Positions 62,178 through 64,000 of a stretch of DNA of 64,000 nt are shown here, piece after piece. The DNA lies in contig OX352763.1 in the NCBI GenBank assembly GCA_947095585.1, positions 42,334,010-42,398,009 of the forward strand. The letters run 5' to 3'. Numbering within the stretch: the first letter of the stretch is position 1; every line of letters starts with the position of its first letter. Both the position numbers and the translations under genes were made by a program. Source of the DNA: Nephrocerus scutellatus. Its lineage: Eukaryota; Arthropoda; Insecta; Diptera; Pipunculidae. The notes beneath the pieces are model-generated. The model did no database searches, was not told the DNA's origin, and saw only the letters and a list, made by a program, of their open reading frames with translations.

Positions 62178-62390
62178 TTACTTTAAGGTCCAGCATTTTT
62201 GCCAGTGAATTGCTTTCCTTGTAAATTTATTTAGCAGCCGTCGTATGTTGTCATCGCATTCACCAAAGAGAATCGCCGGTAGACATTTAGTTTCCAAGTG
62301 CTGTCGGTTTGAAATCGCCCTGTCAGATTCCATATAATTGGGATAGGTTTTGTTCGTCATAGACTCTAAAAGCTTGTCCGTTCTTTAATT
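62178..62390 (-). CDS. Unrecognised minus-strand frame, possible exon or relic
   Basis: From a TAA at about 62389 the frame runs RTDKLLESMTNKTYPNYMES, DRAISNRQHLETKCLPAILF, GECDDNIRRLLNKFTRKAIH and ends at WTLK followed by TAA at 62178. Composition is protein-like (balanced charges, W, C and H present), unlike the low-complexity frames nearby. A GTAAGT donor overlaps its last codons. It resembles no family I can name. It may be an exon or a transposon fragment. Confidence 0.2.
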
Positions 62391-62597
62391 AGGGATAGGA
62401 ATGTTGGATGGTATAGCTTAGCGCCTCATGACGTCATTCAGCCTATCTTAATCACAGTCTTATGATGATTTTTTGAAGAGTGCAGAGCGAGCTGATGAGA
62501 AATACACCTCGGTAATTTAGATATTATTTTTTAAAAACTTTTATTTAACTTGACTTGACCACTGTTTGTTAGTATTTTCGTCTTCTTTGAGATCCTT
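62391..62597. other. Spacer
   Basis: About 200 bases of AT-rich DNA without a recognised signal. Confidence 0.4.
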
Positions 62598-62885
62598 TTA
62601 AACCACCTTTCACACGACCTAGAGAGCTGTAATTGTCTAAGTCCCAAATAGCATATTTTATATTTCGCATGTGACGTGCGTCGCGTTTCGCATGTACCGC
62701 GTGTGATGGGTGGAAGTGTGGCATTTTATCGTTTTTTGAGAACCTACCTACCTACTACTACCTAACTACCTTTCGCATGACCAATGACCATGACAATGTC
62801 AGCTGCTAATTTTAATATCTCGCATGTAAGGCGTGTCGCGAGTCGCGTGTGGCGCGTGTGATACGTGGAAAAAAGAAATTATTTT
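62598..62885 (+). repeat. Dispersed repeat family B, two tandem units
   Basis: Unit 1 (about 62598-62745) reads aaaccacctttcacacgacc, agagagctgtaattgtc, atatttcgcatgtgacgtgc, gtcgcgtttcgcatgtaccg, cgtgtgatgg and gcattttatcgttttttgag. Unit 2 (about 62765-62885) repeats ctacctttcgcatgacc, gacaatgtcagctgc, tatctcgcatgtaaggcgtg, tcgcgagtcgcgtgtggcgc and gtgtgatacgtgg. A short CTAC run separates them. The unit is about 150-160 bases. Confidence 0.75.
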
Positions 62886-63650
62886 GAAATAGACCCAACC
62901 TCAAAAACAGATAATTTTCGGTTAATACCAAATAATACAATGTAAAAATAAAAGGACTGTGTGGCGTGTGAAAAAAGAAACGCATTTTTTTATTAACTTG
63001 TTATCACTTTTCCTGCACACAGGTAGGCTAATACTCTTCTTCGTTTGTCAAATATTTTTGCAGGAAAAGTTTGTGTACTCTCATCTGGATCTCATGTTCC
63101 TCCATATGTCATCAATTCATTGGGTATCTCACCAATGCTGAGAGTCGATTTCGACTTATGACCTTTAATATATTCTTTCCGGTGCTCTGAAGATAGCGAC
63201 GTTCAAACACTGGTCCGTTCATGACCGATATGGTTGATATTTTAACGAGCCCGGTAACTTTGTTTAAAGCTATGAAGCTAAAGTATCATATCTTCTTCCG
63301 CACATATTGGCTGAAAAAGAATTCCACAATCTTTGGCGATTTTTGTGCTTACCTTAGTCCTGGTTTCTTTATACATATTGGCATATGTGAATGCTACTCT
63401 CCTGGATTTCAGATAATCATATAGACAGCAACTAGCTTTTATTTTGCCAACAGTTTAACGTCATCACAGTACCAGTTTTATGTACATACCACCACCGTTT
63501 CTATTTAATTTTGACTAGCCTATTGCTTCATCGGCTGCTTCATTTTTATTAGGTGTTACTTTGACTAGGATTCTAAATTTTGGTTTGCTATAGAAAATCC
63601 AAAGCTTGGAGTGCCTACTTATGTGGTGATATAAGATGTGTTTAGACACC
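62886..63650. other. Spacer, nothing recognised
   Basis: AT-rich DNA with short frames only. Confidence 0.45.
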
Positions 63651-63960
63651 GTGGCGCCGTGGCTCAGTGGAAATGTGCATGGCTACTGAGCAGGAGGTTC
63701 GCGGTTCGAATCCCAGTAACACCAGAAGTATTTTTCTCGGTGTCCCACCCCTCGCGAATGCCTGACAAACGTTCCGAGAGTAATAACTTGTCACGGAAAG
63801 CTTCTCAATTCATCGTTCGGATCCGGCCTTAAATTGTAGGTCCCTTCTTTTTGTGTCCAAAAATATATACATACACAACACACACAAATGGTCGCGAGAA
63901 GCTCGGCCTTGGACCGCAACGGTCTGTCGCGCCGAATATTATTATTAATATTATTATTAA
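63651..63960 (+). mobile_element. tRNA-derived SINE, full-length copy
   Basis: This is the reference copy, about 285 bases plus tail. Box A is TGGCTCAGTGG (63660-63670) and box B is GGTTCGAATCC (63703-63713). The head end is agtaacaccagaagtatttt. The body has cggtgtcccacccctcgcga, gcctgacaaacgttccgaga, gtaataacttgtcacggaaa, ccggccttaaattgtaggtc, ccttctttttgtgtcc, atggtcgcgagaagctcggc and ggaccgcaacggtctgtcgc. It ends in an ATT tail from about 63935 to 63960. The tRNA-like head would drive polymerase III transcription. The simple-repeat tail suggests mobilisation by an I/LOA- or RTE-like partner. Confidence 0.93.
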
Positions 63961-64000
63961 GACACTTATTACTTTTATAATAAGGCTTTCGTTTCCTTGC

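Overview
This window looks like nuclear DNA of a higher dipteran, possibly a tephritid-type fruit fly. The reasons are: no bacterial-style gene packing, AT-rich spacers, many CA/TG-rich microsatellites, splice-donor-like sites, Jockey/CR1-, LOA/I- and craft/RTE-type retrotransposon relics, mariner relics, and a tRNA-derived SINE with an ATT tail. The species assignment is inference. No intact, recognisable host protein-coding gene is present, so the 64 kb reads as an intergenic region or a very large intron littered with decayed mobile elements.

Layout. Bases 1-1872 resemble a 5' leader exon ending in a strong donor. From 2.4 to 4.7 kb there is a reverse transcriptase relic bracketed by inverted copies of a dispersed repeat (family A), then a mariner-like transposase relic. 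At 7.95-9.0 kb lies a minus-strand retrotransposon endonuclease. From 11.4 to 15.9 kb come a SINE, a retrotransposon 3' end, family A repeats, a truncated mariner, a 150-bp CA tract inside a family A element, and a second dispersed repeat (family B). At 20 kb there is a TATA box followed by a donor. From 22.2 to 25.9 kb a SINE abuts a family B repeat, and two unrelated non-LTR fragments are fused. At 27.7-29.7 kb a LOA-type element with RNase H and a deleted catalytic site lies beside a SINE. At 34.4-36.8 kb is a craft/RTE-like element. Between 40 and 48 kb are two more copies of the CR1/Jockey-type family, a family A junction and two SINEs. From 53.9 to 59.7 kb are RNase H, endonuclease and RT relics and a short piece of bacterial phage DNA. 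At 62.6-64 kb are a family B repeat and a full-length SINE.

The most unusual item is at 59.33-59.74 kb, minus strand. It is an open frame matching the C-terminal two thirds of an HK97-type prohead protease, a bacteriophage capsid-maturation enzyme, in the middle of insect repeats. The best explanation is a small lateral insertion from an endosymbiont prophage, with Wolbachia-like bacteria the obvious candidate. It is truncated and probably dead. Other points of note are the two-subtype SINE family, the two undetermined repeat families (A has aaattctct inverted ends and a tail-to-head junction), a cysteine-rich micro-ORF at 61.2 kb, and an excess of the octamer TACTCGTA/TACGAGTA.
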